This document shows positions 9,744 through 20,914 of a stretch of DNA of 64,000 nt, one piece after another (position 1 is the first letter of the stretch; each line of letters starts with the position of its first letter). Source of the DNA: Hyaloperonospora brassicae (taxonomy: Eukaryota; Oomycota; Peronosporomycetes; Peronosporales; Peronosporaceae); contig CANTFL010001427.1 of NCBI GenBank assembly GCA_947650285.1, positions 112,422 to 176,421 of the forward strand, given 5' to 3'. Position numbers and translations under genes: made by a program. The notes below the pieces were generated by a model. The model made no database searches. It was given only the letters and a program-made list of their open reading frames with translations, and was not told where the DNA came from.

Positions 9744-10184
9744 TGTAACGGGGTAGCCCGTTACATGATATTGTCACTAAGGATAAAATGACAATAAAGA
9801 ATATTACGTTGAATATTCTTTCAACAATATCACAAGACATGGTGATATTGTTAACGATGACCGAAGGGTCTACTCATTGGTTGATATCGTGATGATGTCA
9901 ACCCACCAATCGCTGCTAGACGCGCGCAATGGGTGGTGAGTAGACGTCATCATACAAATAGTTACATCAGTTTAGTTAAGTCAGGACAAACAGAGATACA
10001 AGAGTTATAGGACTTACTTATATTATAACAGCTTTACTTTTCCTACGACTAGAGTCTTTCACCTTAGTCGTTCTACCTTCCTCTGTGTAGTTCTACACCT
10101 AGCTGGGCACTGACTATCACTACAGTAAGTGATAGTAAACTCCGTACTGGTTGACCAGTACGTAGTCGTCGGTGCCCCGTTACA
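9744..10184 (+). repeat. Solo LTR, family A
   Basis: It starts TGTAACGGGG and ends CCCCGTTACA, the family A termini, and carries the conserved GCGCGC core. It is flanked by CGCGT and CGCAT, a 5-bp target duplication with one mismatch. No internal sequence follows, so this is a solo LTR, presumably left by LTR-LTR recombination. Confidence 0.9.
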
Positions 10185-10528
10185 CGCATGCTGTTCGTTT
10201 TACATGGTGTAGTCGTTGGTACCGGCACAACAATTGCACTGTTGTTCACGAACGCGCAGGCAAAACATAGCGATGTACTTATTCTTGTACGCATTCGCTT
10301 CCATTACCCGGCGATCGAGCAGTTCTGTAATCTGCTGCAAATTTGTTGAGCCAACTACAAATTAATCCAACCATCATGGAGCGTCTCGTACGAGCGACGG
10401 CTGACGCAACTGCATCGTGTTACATGAATAAACCTATTGATATACCAACCGATCGATGCTGACTCACTTTTCGTGAATCGGACGTACATCAAAATGTATC
10501 CACTCTCATTGTTAATGTCATAGAAAGG
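10185..10528. other. Spacer between two solo LTRs
   Basis: No gene or repeat is recognised in this interval. Confidence 0.5.
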
Positions 10529-11061
10529 TGTAGCGGAGCTACACACCTCCTTGAGTCAGAGGAAGACCTTGACGCTCAACGAGCAGCTAAAGATTAAATA
10601 TACCCGACTCCGAGCGTCAAATGGCTCAGAGAGCTTAAGGGTTGGTTCAAAGAATCCGACTCAAAGGGTCAACAAGCTCAGAGAACTTACGGTCCCTATT
10701 CCAGGGAGACCAAACGATTTAGAAAATCAACGTACAGAGTGCACAACGGGTAGCTGCCTTAACGAAGCGTTGCTATCTCCTCAAACGATCCAAAACGCCT
10801 CAGAGAGGCACGTGTCTTTCGGATCAAAATGGGAACTGAACTTAATTTCTTCTTTTAACCTAAAAACACCTTAGAACAACGTAATTAACCTACTCGCTAA
10901 TGTCCTAAATAAACCTCTCAAAAAATCTCGTAATTAACGGTTGACAGACATCATTCTTTAACAATTGATACTGTGTTCTAATATCACTTTAGAAGAGGAT
11001 CCCATCCCTTGTGTGCACCACACCTATTGTAGACTACCAGCCGACCTGTAATCTTGTTACA
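10529..11061 (-). repeat. Solo LTR, family E
   Basis: On the + strand it starts TGTAGCGGAGCTACA and ends near CTTGTTACA, the reverse of the family E LTR found at 46257, 53424 and 59663. A perfect 5-bp duplication AAAGG flanks it (10524-10528 and 11062-11066). It is moderately diverged from the E1/E2 LTRs. Confidence 0.92.
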
Positions 11062-11066
11062 AAAGG

Positions 11067-12182
11067 TGTGGGGCGGATCAGGCATCACTTCCCCAACTGT
11101 AGCAGCATATCAACAACGAAATGGAGTGCTGAGGAGTCGTTTATGATGCTTAACCGGTCCACTCCGACAGATTCTCTAGAGCGTAAAATGGATGATATCG
11201 GAGTCAGAAACAAAGGGCGTATCGACTTGTGTTATGAATTGCTGCACGTAAATGGTCCTGGTTTTTGATTATTTTCCCCGCCAACAGAGCTGCTGATAGT
11301 GCCTACAAACCTCCTTTTCTTCGAGCGGTAGCGATAATGCCCCTGCCACCAGATTCCCCCTGAGTGCAGCGTGTTTTATGGCGCCTAATGTATATTGCCG
11401 TTGTACTTGTCGCAGTAATTCTCTTGGTGGTACTCGATGCATTTGTCACTTAGGCGCTCTTAGAAAGTCGGCTGCGCTGTCTTGTTGTGTCGCAAAGCTT
11501 ACACGCTTCGTTAGTGCATATCAGGTTGTACGCTTACCAGGCTGTTGTCGAGTATAGACGCTAGACTCCGAAATTGGTGATCAAAAGTAGATATGTTGGC
11601 TCGCTTCCACTCTCGCTTCGCTCCTTTCCTTCACTTTTCATCAGGTACCGTTTCAGATCCACCCACCCATTTGCTCTTCGTTGTCCGTTGCTTCACTGAC
11701 GTTCCTCTATTACACCATTCACGCTTGTCCAGCAGACATTAAGATCACTTACGTACATGTTATCAATGATTTTTAGCTGTCAGGTGTCCTTTTGATGCAA
11801 ACCTCATTTGAAGTTAATACTCGTCCAGTGCTTCGGAAAATATATAACGATTACTGCGCTGGAGCATCGTCGGGTGTTACTTCACGTCGATGCAAGGCTG
11901 CAAATGACTCGAGTCCTACAACATGATGGATATACTTGGCTCAATGCCAGTCTCGGCATTCCCATGAGTCTGTACTGAATGGCGGTAAGAATAGTGTATT
12001 GTTGGCGTAGTGCTTCGAAAAGACCCCTATGTCGAGAGGGCTCAGCGTACAGCTAAATTAAGTGTTCGTGGAAGATGCAGAACATAACATTTAAGCTCCG
12101 CGCTGCGCTTGTGTTGCTTATCGTCGTCAATCGAAAGGATTACACATCTCGACGTCATATAACCAGTCAGTCATGCATAGAG
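11067..12182. other. Intergenic, nothing recognised
   Basis: About 1.1 kb of mixed-composition sequence. No ORF has a recognisable motif. Confidence 0.45.
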
Positions 12183-12599
12183 TGTAGCGCGATGAGACCG
12201 TTACATAAACATTGTTACGAGGTACCAATTTTTAAATATTATCTATTTCGAATATTTTGAAACAACATTACTCGAGACGAGTTGATGTTGACGCAATGTT
12301 ACCTCGAGGGTAACATTTAAGCGCTTCACCTGATGGTTGATGTACTGTGTACATCAACCAGATTAACCACCAATCGCTGCTGGACGCGCGCAATAGGTGG
12401 CGGGAAAGACACCCACATATGAGATTGTAGTTTAATATAGTTAGATAAAGACAAAGATGGTTTATTATGAAGACATAACCATATTCAATAAAGTTCTACT
12501 TTTTCCTCAGACAGAGCCTCCGACTTCTGTTTGCTTCGGCTTCGCTTCGACTCCACGTGTACGTGAGGTTAGGAGCACTTAGCCGTGTGAAATCGTACA
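12183..12599 (+). repeat. Degenerate solo LTR, family A
   Basis: It begins TGTAGCGCGA and ends around ATCGTACA. The conserved core (CACCAATCGCTGCTGGACG and the following GCGCGC) is clear at about 12370-12400. I see no target duplication, consistent with age. Confidence 0.75.
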
Positions 12600-12919
12600 C
12601 AAGGTCTTACCAATCATCTGACAAGAAGCTTACCCTGCTATGGAGATTAAAAGGATTCCTGGATTAATGTCCTTGTCCGATATGCCGTTGAGCTGTGGGT
12701 ACGCTATGCAAAGTGGTCATCGTTGCTCTGCGTATCGAGTATATTGTGCACTTTTGAATATGAACATACCTCCTACATTGCAGACGTCAAACCTTTCGGT
12801 AACAGGATTTGGTTCAAAGGTGTCGAGCAGGAAGTCAAATAGTCCGTAGCCCAGCATACTTTGTCGTCAGTCTGATCTGCCGTATCTGTCCATTATTATA
12901 ACGACGATGAGTAGACATC
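12600..12919. other. Short spacer before element A1
   Basis: Nothing recognised. It ends at the target duplication GTGAC (12920-12924). Confidence 0.5.
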
Positions 12920-12924
12920 GTGAC

Positions 12925-13315
12925 TATAACGGGGCAGCCCGTTACATGAAATTGTCACTTTGAGGAAAGTGACAATAAAGAATATAAAGATGGATATTCT
13001 TTAAACAATATCACCAAAGTGGTGATATTGAAGGGTCGACCAAAGAGTCTGTTCATTGGTTGATATCGTGATGATATCAACCCACCAATCGTCGCAAGAC
13101 GCGCGCAATGAGTGGTGACGAGACGTCACCATACATCCAGTTATATTAGTATAGTTAAACTAAGTCAAACGAAGAGACAGTAGTTTAAAGATTTAATTAT
13201 ATTAATATAACAGTTCTACTTTTACCCTACCTACGCTTCCTCGCTTGCCACGTGTACGTCCGTTGGGGCATCCAAAACCCTTGCGTTAAGTTACGCAAGG
13301 GTGTGCCCCGTAACA
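12925..13315 (+). repeat. 5' LTR of A1
   Basis: 391 bp. The expected TG terminus has become TA, and the end reads CCCCGTAACA. It contains strong hairpins, for example 13006-13030 (11-bp stem, 3-nt loop), and a terminal ACCCTTGCG/CGCAAGGGT inverted repeat. Confidence 0.93.
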
Positions 13316-13316
13316 C

Positions 13317-13336
13317 CTGGTAGCACTTTGTAGTCC
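13317..13336 (+). promoter_or_regulatory. Putative primer-binding site of A1
   Basis: TGGTAGCACTTTGTAGTC starts 2 nt after the 5' LTR. The first 8 bases are complementary to the 3' end UGCUACCA typical of eukaryotic initiator tRNA-Met; the rest does not fit. A nearly identical word follows the family E 5' LTR (46787). Confidence 0.6.
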
Positions 13337-13359
13337 TTCTAAGGACCACATCATCCAAC

Positions 13360-14514
13360 ATGAACATGTTCGATGAAGAAGACACCTTTCACGCCACGTG
13401 TGAAGGGTTTACCCATTTGAGTGATATCGAATGGGGTGCGGTAGAACGAATGAGTTCTACCGTAGGCGAACTCGTCGTTAGCACCATGTTGGAGTCTCTA
13501 GACAGAGACCAACAACATGCCGCTATTGCCAAGTTCATTCAGAATGAACTTGCTCTCGAGAGGGAGAAAGTAGCCTTGCTTCACCAGCAAGGCTCTCAAC
13601 AGGCCGAGCAGTTGAGAGAACTCGGTGCTCAACAGACGGAGCTGTTGCGACAGCAGCAATTCCATGCTGCTGTGGGCGGGACGGCGCATGCGCGTCGTCC
13701 CGAAGTCATGAAAGTTGACATCTCCAAGTACAGAGGAGTCGAGATAGACTCCCTGTTACTATGGTTTGTCGAAATCGACAGAGCCCTAAGGGCTCGTCGC
13801 GTCGAAGATGAGCAAATGAAACTCACATTTGCTCAGACCCACTTGGCAGGGCGTGCCAAAACTTGGTCTTTGGGACTCGAGAGTAGCGACCCAAACGTGT
13901 TTAGGTCGCTAGATGACTTCAAGTCCCGGCTCAGAAAAACGTTTGAGCCGCCACGTGCTGAGTTCAGGGCTCGTTCAGAGCTCCTGAAACTCAAGCAGGG
14001 TAAGCGTGATGTGCACGCTTACGCACAACATATACGACTCCTTGCGAGTAGTATAAATGCCAACCCAGTTCATGAACACACGTTGATTACGGTGTTCATG
14101 CAAGGGCTCGCACAAGGGCCCGTCAGGAGCCATCTGTTCCGCCTTGAGCTGAATACGCTTGAAGAAGCGATATCAGCCGCGGAACAGGAAGACTTTAGCA
14201 TGAGACAGGCTCATGCTAGCTCAAACTCTTACCGTCCACCGAGACGACAAGAGATCGGAGGTCCAGAACCAATGGACCTCTGTTATGTTGAGAGCGAGAG
14301 AACTCGCTCTACAAGCAACAAGCGATTGCAGAGGTGCAATCGCTGTCAGAAGTTAGGGCACTACGCATACGAGTGTAGTGCTCCACGCCCAGTACCAAAC
14401 AGTACTGAGCGAAATGGACGTCCATTCGCCAGAAAGGGCAATGGGCGTGGGTCCAGCGCTGTTGCGAAGCCGCAACAGCGAGACGGACTATCAAAAAATG
14501 GTCGGGGTCAGTAG
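13360..14514 (+). CDS. gag: Gag protein of A1
   Basis: An intact 384-aa reading from ATG to TAG. The N-terminal third contains a Gln/Glu/Leu-rich coiled-coil-like stretch (roughly 75-110). Residues of about 130-260 match the Ty3/gypsy retrotransposon Gag fold (LLLWFVEIDRAL, AGRAKTWSLGL). The C-terminus is basic, with one CCHC zinc knuckle (CNRCQKLGHYAYEC, about 327-340) for RNA packaging. Gag forms the particle shell. The pol frame is offset (+2 relative to gag), so expression of pol would need frameshifting or reinitiation. This is the only intact sense gene of the element. Confidence 0.92.
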   Translation: MNMFDEEDTFHATCEGFTHLSDIEWGAVERMSSTVGELVVSTMLESLDRDQQHAAIAKFIQNELALEREKVALLHQQGSQQAEQLRELGAQQTELLRQQQFHAAVGGTAHARRPEVMKVDISKYRGVEIDSLLLWFVEIDRALRARRVEDEQMKLTFAQTHLAGRAKTWSLGLESSDPNVFRSLDDFKSRLRKTFEPPRAEFRARSELLKLKQGKRDVHAYAQHIRLLASSINANPVHEHTLITVFMQGLAQGPVRSHLFRLELNTLEEAISAAEQEDFSMRQAHASSNSYRPPRRQEIGGPEPMDLCYVESERTRSTSNKRLQRCNRCQKLGHYAYECSAPRPVPNSTERNGRPFARKGNGRGSSAVAKPQQRDGLSKNGRGQ

Positions 14515-14522
14515 GGGAGGAG

Positions 14523-15728
14523 CGCCCTACTGATCCAGCAACCTCAAGAGAATTTGCAAATCTCTTGACGAAAGTTGCTCCAGATACACAATCATTGTGT
14601 GTCTCTGCACCTGGTGATGACGTTTCGCTCATCACCTTGAAGTTGGAAGCGACAAATGAATTGTCGCTTCGTGCCCTAGTAGACTGTGGGGCGTCGAACA
14701 ACTTTGTTCGTCGCCAGTCACTAGAGGGTCGTAGGCTCAAGTTTGTTGAGCGCGACATTCCCCTCACAAGGATGACGGTGCGCCTTGCAACAGGCGCATT
14801 GATAACCGTTGAGAAACGTGTAGTAGGAATCCACTACACGTTAGAGGGAGAACAGTACGATGATGACTTCATCGTACTAGATCTGGATGACAAATTCGAT
14901 GTCATCCTGGGATCACCCTGGATCAGAAAGTACGAGCCAAGGGTGAGCTGGCAGCATCGATCCGTGATGATGCCTGCTGCTTGTTCATCAGATGGCCATC
15001 TGATGAACATCTTGGAGCGTCCACAAGCGTGTGGATGTTCTGCGAGTGAGTGCGATGGCCTCACTTGCGGTACGGTCGTTAGCACGACTGCTTAAGATCA
15101 CAGTGTAGTTGATCACTACACTGTGGAGCAAGCTCCCGGCCGCTGTACAGATGTACAGGCTGCGCCGAAGTTCCACCACTCGAATAAGTCGAGTGGGCCG
15201 GGACATGGATGCATGCCTAGCGGGCAGCATCTTAGACGAAAGAAACCTGTTGCCCCCAAGGGGCAACATGAAAATACTAGGTCGACTGGAGAGTCGACCG
15301 TAGAGGATCGGTGCCTGACTGTGGTTGCACAGCCACAGTCGGAAGACGTCGAGGGAATAAGTCCCCACGTACTTGAGGAAGGAATTCTTCAAGAGTCGCT
15401 TGCCGAGGGATTAGGCCCTCAGCAACCTGTGGAAGCAAGTTCCCAGGAAGAAACCGAGACGTTGAACGTCTTGGTTAATGACGGATCAAGCGTAGGCGCT
15501 TATACGCTTGATCTGATTGTGCCTCCGAAGTTGACTTCGGAGATAACTCAGTTGCCAACGCTAGAACCGAAACGGTTCTTGCGTGATCTGCGTAGTGGCA
15601 AAGTCAAGCAGATCTGCATACTCGTCACAGAGGATGAGTATGTGACCGACATTCGGTCGGCAACAGCATTTGCTGAGAACGAACGGGTTCTCAGCAGCTC
15701 ATCGATGGACGAAAGTGTCCTCGATTAG
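14523..15728 (+). pseudogene. Protease and linker segment of A1 pol
   Basis: This reads in the third frame. An aspartic protease domain spans about 14600-14960, with active site LVDCGASNNFV and the later hydrophobic strand DVILGSPWI. An in-frame TAA at 15093-15095 and a TAG at 15726-15728 interrupt an otherwise continuous frame. Copy A0 has CAA at the first site. The linker (15123-15728) is acidic and has no recognised domain. Confidence 0.88.
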
Positions 15729-15785
15729 AAGACTCGGATTGAGCGATACACGTCTCAATCTTGGGAGTCACTTCAGGCAAATCCT

Positions 15786-18429
15786 TTGTATAAGGATTTG
15801 ATCGAATTCAGGGATGTGTTCCCTGAATCCGTACCTTGCGAGTTGCCTAAGGACAACGGAACTCGACACGAGATCGAGCTCAAACCGGGCTCGAAGTACT
15901 GTGTCATGAAGCAGTGGCCACTGCCTCGTGAACAAGTACTAGCGATCGACAAGTTCTTTGCCGATCGCTTAGCAGCGGGCCATGTGAGGGAATCAACATC
16001 CCCTCACAGCTCTCCGACCTTCTGTGCGCGAAAGGCCACAGGAAGGTGGCGGATAGTGCACGCATTCAACAAGTTGAACGCTGCAACGGTACCGGCTCAG
16101 ACGCCGATACCGAGGAAGGACGTAATCATAGATGGTATGTCAAAGAGTACCATCTTTTTCGTCCATGGATCTGATGGATAGATTCTATCAGATCCTGATG
16201 CGCGAACGGGACATCCCGTTCACGGCAGTGAGTACCCCCTGCGGGATGCTGTGGGAGTGGCTAGTTATGCCACAGGGGATGAGCAATGCCCCTGCAACGT
16301 TCAACAGATGTGTTACAAATCTGTTGAGACCGGTGCGAGACTTCGCACCGAGTTACTTCGACGATGTGTTCGTCCATACCCGGGCTATGGACGGAAAGAC
16401 GGACGTTGAAGTTCACAGAACTCACGTTCGTCAGGTTCTTCAACTTATGCGAAAGCATAAGTTGTACGCCAACATCAAGTAGTGTATATTCGCGGCTAGC
16501 GAAATACCACTTCTTGGGTGCGTCGTCGGCAAACACGGCGTTCGCCCTGATCCCGAAAAGATCAAGGCGATCACCGACTGGCCAGTGCCAGTCGATGTCA
16601 AGGGACTAAGGAAGTTCCTTGGCCTAGCGGCGTACTTGCACAAGTACTCGCGCAACTACGCCGAGATGACTGTTCATCTTTCTTGTCTGCTCAAGAAAAA
16701 TGTCAAGTGGTCATGGAACGCTGAGTGCCAGCGTTCCTTTATAGGTATCAAGCAAAGCTTGATGCAATCGCCGATATTGGCGATTGCAGATCAGGACAGA
16801 CCATTTCATGTGGTCTGTGACGCCAGCGATTTCGCAATCGGCTGTGCGTTAATGCAGTTCGATGCAGATTGCGCGGAGCGCGTCATCTGTTATCAGTCGC
16901 GTCACCTGCAAGTAGCTGAGCGTAATTACCCAGTGCATGACAGGGAGATCCTTGCCATGAAGTACGCACTGGCTAAGTTTCGCGTCTATCTCTTGGGAGA
17001 TATACCGTTTGTTGTCTATACGGACCATGCGTCATTACGCACGGCCGTAAACAGCCCAAACCTCTCGCAAAGAATGGCGAGGTGGCTGTCTTTCTTCGCG
17101 GAGTATAACTTCTCCGTGGAGTATAAACCGGGACGACTCAATGTCGTCGCTGATGCGCTTTCGCGCCGGCCCGATTTCGAGCCGGGCGCACAATCCAACA
17201 GTGAGGATAAGCCCACTGTTGCGACACTGTCAGTCAGTGTCCCGTCGTCAAGTTTACTTGACGACGTACGAAAGGCATACGCGGAAGATAAGGATCTTCT
17301 GCGATTGATGGATCATATGGTGAACCCATCCAGTAAATCCATGAGGGATTTACCGGCTTTGTACCGATCCTCATCGGATCGGTATAGTACACGCAACGGA
17401 TTGCTGTACTATACAGCTGTTTCCGACGACACGCCTCGTGTCGTCGTACTCGCTCATCATGATTTGCGTTCGCGCATCATGTATGAGTGTCACGATGCCC
17501 CAACAAGCGGCCATCGTGGTAGAGAAAAGACTTACCTCACGGTAAGTCGTGACTTTTACTGGCCCCGCCAGTATCAGTTTGTTCGCAAGTACATACGTGC
17601 TTGCGAAGTTTGTCAACGGGTGAAGCCTAGTCCTTCATCCCGTGCGCAATTGCAGCCTCTACCTGTTCCGACAGAGTGCTGGCAGTCCGTTTCAATGGAC
17701 TTCGTCTTCGGGTTTCCCGAAGACGCTCACAAGAATAATGGTATTCTTGTGTTTGTTGACCGATTCAGCAAGATGGTCCATCTTGCTGCTGTCCCTGAGT
17801 CGATCAAGGCTCAAGGTTGTGCTTGTGTCTTTCTCGACACGATCTTTAGAGTCCACGGGTTACCCCGTGAACTCGTATCCGACCGTGACCCTCGGTTCAC
17901 GGCGGCATTTTGGCAAACCGTGTTCCGTACTCTCGGAACACGATTGAAGATGTCCACTTCTGACCATCCAGAAACAGATGGTCAGACGGAACGTGCGAAC
18001 TGTGTCCTCGAAGAGATTCTTCGAGGATATGTCCACTCATTTCCGAGTTGGAGCGAATTCCTACCCATGGTGGAATTCGCCATCAATAATTCGGTGCATG
18101 CTTCAACCCAGCACACGCCGTTTTACGTGAATGGTTTACGCCATCCACGAGTGCCCACCCTTATAGAGTGTGAATCTTGGATAGGGGGGGAGGGACTCGC
18201 TCGAGCAAAAACCGTTTTGGCTCTTGCTCATGACGTGTCGACGCAAACGTCGTCACGTATGATGCCGATGTCGATCAAGTCGACATCGATGAAGAAGATC
18301 ATCTCAATAATAGCGAAGACGCTATTATTGATTCGGATGATAATGACGATGCTGGCATATTCAGCATCGCCAACGATTATGTCAGCGAGGAAGAAGACAA
18401 CCTCGCTGAAGAAGAGAGCAATCTCTTAG
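15786..18429 (+). pseudogene. Reverse transcriptase, RNase H and integrase of A1 (disrupted)
   Basis: RT begins at about 15786; the catalytic YFDDVFVHT motif lies at about 16350-16378. An extra T in a T5 run (16155-16159; four in A2) shifts the frame. A TAG at 16480-16482 interrupts the segment after LYANIK. From 16585 a 614-codon frame carries RNase H (CDASDFAIGCAL, YTDHASLRT) and integrase. The integrase has an HHCC finger (H-x..-H, CEVC), catalytic Asp in SMDFVFG, Asp in SDRDPRFT, and Glu in DGQTERAN, all present. Near 18240 the frame shifts again into the acidic linker. Confidence 0.92.
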
Positions 18430-19409
18430 CAGTGCGCACGAAGCGCACTGCCAGACAAAACAAAGAGTCAGCAGAGAACTTCCTGCTGACTCGAGAAGCG
18501 GTAGTCCGTTTCGTTCAGGACTCCATCGCAAATGCGGTGGACCGTCAGAAACGGAACGCAGACAAGAATGGAAGAGCAAATGTTCTTTCATTTAAGGTTA
18601 ACGACCTAGTACTACGGTCTACGGTAAACTTACCTGGACGTGCAGTCACTAGTGTCGGCAGTAGTAAACTACTGCCGAAATACATTGGGTCATTTCGAGT
18701 GTTGCATCGCAAGGGCAATGCATACACACTCGAATTGCCACGTATGATGCGCACGCATCCTACGTTTTACGTGGGGAGGCTTAGGTCTTACTGTCAGTAC
18801 GAGCCTTCTTCTTCCGATGAAGATAGCCCCCACGTTCAAGAACATCCATCAAGTTCTTGCGTTCGCTCTCCAGACAATCCGTCTGGTCGCGCAGATATGA
18901 TACCTCGGAACTCAACCGAGATATCTCCCCGCGAGCTGTCGCCAGCTCGCCGAATAGGGAGCGGACATCCCGCTCGACCTGAAGCTGCGCTGTGGCATAA
19001 TCGGCGCGATCCCTCGCCCGATCAGCCTCGTGACCCTTGCGGTTCTTCCGCACGGTATCGGTCAAAGCGTAGCGCCGGTCGCGCTCGTGCTTCAAGTCAT
19101 CGCGCAATTCATCGATTGCGCGATCCATCTCGTAAGGGTCGAGATGGTGAACCGAATCATCTGGAGGAGGTCTTTCCTCCTCCACCACATCCTTTGGTGG
19201 ATGCTCACGGTGATCAACGCTTTCGAGTGGAGCGTATCTTGAATCACCGTGACGATTCAGGATCAAGGACGAGCTACCTCGTCCAGTGGCGGAGGTATCC
19301 ACCCTCTTGGAACAGCTGGGAGCCCCGCTCTCAGCTGTTGATGGACGTTGAAGGTCTCGTCGGCCAGTATGACGAGACCCATCCGATGAGTCCTGTGGCC
19401 CATCGGTAA
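18240..19409 (+). pseudogene. Acidic linker and chromodomain of A1 pol
   Basis: After the frameshift the third frame continues through an Asp/Glu-rich stretch (18240-18420), a GAG-binding/SH3-like integrase tail ([26 protein letters not shown]), a low-complexity linker and a chromodomain at about 19220-19370 ([26 protein letters not shown]). Chromodomains tether chromovirus integrase to marked chromatin. The linker and chromodomain are antisense-overlapped by the 533-codon reverse ORF. Confidence 0.85.
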
Positions 19410-20382
19410 ACACGCGCCCTAGACGCTTGTAGACGGATTGCAAGTTTGCAATCGCGTCCCGCATCTCAGCCGAGATGTGTGCCCTTCCCCAGGGCGAATT
19501 TAGGGAGTACACATCCCTATGTGCACGCTGCGAGTTGTCAACACAACTCGCACAAGGGTCTCCCCATGTGAGGCAAGGAATGCCTGCCTCACTCGATAAA
19601 AAATGCAAACGGTACCTAGCACCGGTTGGCGTTCGCCGTTCGAACCTGAGGCGTGTCGCCTCAAGTTTCTTGAGCCACCCTTCTCGTCCAAAATTCTTTA
19701 CGTTTTGGACGAACGCGTTCCACGCAGCCAAAAGCGATGTTTTGTCACGCTTTTGGTTGCTGTTGTACCATCGATGTCTAAGAAAGACATCGAGATAAAA
19801 ATCTTCTTCAGCGCGAAAGTTCTTCGCGCTGGAGCTCAAGCCGTGAAGCTCGGTTGCATCGAATAAGAGTATTCGATAGTGTTGGCCTGTCTCGTGAGAC
19901 AGGCTATTGATGAGCTGTTCGGGCAAACGCCACGGCTTCAACTCATCACGCTTCACAGTGGTACCCTTGTCGGTACCACGGCTCTTAGATTGACGACGGC
20001 TCGCGCCATCGTCATCACGCTCGTGCGAAGACGCACGAGCCGGCGGTGGTGAGGAATAGAATTCCTCACCACCCTGATCATCGTCATCACTGCCGAACAG
20101 ACTGTGATGCAAATCACGAGTCCGTTCGTTCGGCAGTGGTCTTGGCGAATACTGAGGCTTCGCCGGTGAGCGAGACGCCTCTGGAGCATTGCCCGAGTCA
20201 GACACGTCTGACTCGCCAGAGTAGATGACCTCTACATCAGGGTCATCGTGCGCACGCGGTGTGATACCGCGTGCACCTGCAGCACCTGTTGCTGCAGGCG
20301 AAGAAGGGGCGGCAGACGACGAATCGTCTGCCGCAGAGGCTTGCACAGCACCGGGCTGTGTGGGTCTTGAGTCACCTCGCAT
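18781..20382 (-). CDS. Antisense ORF of A1 (533 aa), unknown function
   Basis: An uninterrupted ATG-to-stop frame on the strand opposite gag-pol, starting 137 bp from the 3' LTR. It covers the 1.0-kb 3' region that has no sense gene and then overlaps the chromodomain and linker. It has a Ser/Ala/Pro/Asp-rich N-terminus (1-130), a central Trp/Arg-rich block of folded appearance (about 150-290; [29 protein letters not shown]), a disordered acidic/basic part, and a strongly heptad-like coiled coil (about 420-520) ending in a basic KKKARTD tail. No known domain is recognised. Intactness in an element with broken pol suggests function or youth. The hairpin texture of both strands could also favour open frames by chance. 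Confidence 0.6.
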   Translation of the reverse strand: MRGDSRPTQPGAVQASAADDSSSAAPSSPAATGAAGARGITPRAHDDPDVEVIYSGESDVSDSGNAPEASRSPAKPQYSPRPLPNERTRDLHHSLFGSDDDDQGGEEFYSSPPPARASSHERDDDGASRRQSKSRGTDKGTTVKRDELKPWRLPEQLINSLSHETGQHYRILLFDATELHGLSSSAKNFRAEEDFYLDVFLRHRWYNSNQKRDKTSLLAAWNAFVQNVKNFGREGWLKKLEATRLRFERRTPTGARYRLHFLSSEAGIPCLTWGDPCASCVDNSQRAHRDVYSLNSPWGRAHISAEMRDAIANLQSVYKRLGRVFTDGPQDSSDGSRHTGRRDLQRPSTAESGAPSCSKRVDTSATGRGSSSLILNRHGDSRYAPLESVDHREHPPKDVVEEERPPPDDSVHHLDPYEMDRAIDELRDDLKHERDRRYALTDTVRKNRKGHEADRARDRADYATAQLQVERDVRSLFGELATARGEISRLSSEVSYLRDQTDCLESERKNLMDVLERGGYLHRKKKARTDSKT

Positions 20383-20506
20383 AGACAGGTTAACTATGCG
20401 AGATCAAGCGGGAAGTGAATGGAACGGACCCAACAAGTGCTCCCTGTCCCAATGGTGGCCAACGGGTGGCCTCCATATTTTCGATAGTCACACGGTGACT
20501 ATCAGT

Positions 20507-20518
20507 TAAGGGGGGTGA
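20507..20518 (+). promoter_or_regulatory. Polypurine tract of A1
   Basis: The purine-rich run TAAGGGGGGTGA directly abuts the 3' LTR, as expected for plus-strand DNA priming. Confidence 0.8.
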
Positions 20519-20909
20519 TGTAACGGGGCAGACGGTTACATGAAATTGTCACTTTAAGGAAAGTGATAATAAAGAATATAAAGATGGATATTCTTTAAAC
20601 AATATCACCAAAGTGGTGATATTGAAGGGTCGACCAAAGGGTCTGTTCATTGGTTGATATCGTGATGATATCAACCCACCAATCGCCGCAAGACGCGCGC
20701 AATGAGTGGTGACGAGACGTCACCATACATCCAGTTATATTAGTATAGTTAAACTAAGTCAAACGAAGAGACAGTAGTTTAAAGATTTAATTATATTAAT
20801 ATAACAGTTCTACTTTTACCCTACCTACGCTTCCTCGCTTGCCACGTGTACGTCCGTCGGGGCACCCAAAACCCTTGCGTTAAGTTACGCAAGGGTGTGC
20901 CCCGTTACA
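20519..20909 (+). repeat. 3' LTR of A1
   Basis: 391 bp, TGTAACGGGG to CCCCGTTACA. It keeps the canonical TG..CA ends that the 5' LTR has partly lost. About 10 substitutions separate it from the 5' LTR. Confidence 0.95.
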
Positions 20910-20914
20910 GTGAC

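Larger units (their letters stand above)
12925..20909 (+). mobile_element. Full-length family A Ty3/gypsy chromovirus, copy A1
   Basis: A 7985-bp element with two 391-bp LTRs and a perfect 5-bp target duplication GTGAC (12920-12924, 20910-20914). The order is LTR, PBS, gag, protease, RT, RNase H, integrase, acidic linker, chromodomain, a 1.1-kb 3' region carrying an antisense ORF, polypurine tract, LTR. The two LTRs differ at about 10 of 391 positions, mostly transitions. Sense pol is broken by three in-frame stops and two frameshifts, while gag and the antisense ORF are open. The whole element is built of closely packed short inverted repeats (see findings). Confidence 0.95.
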
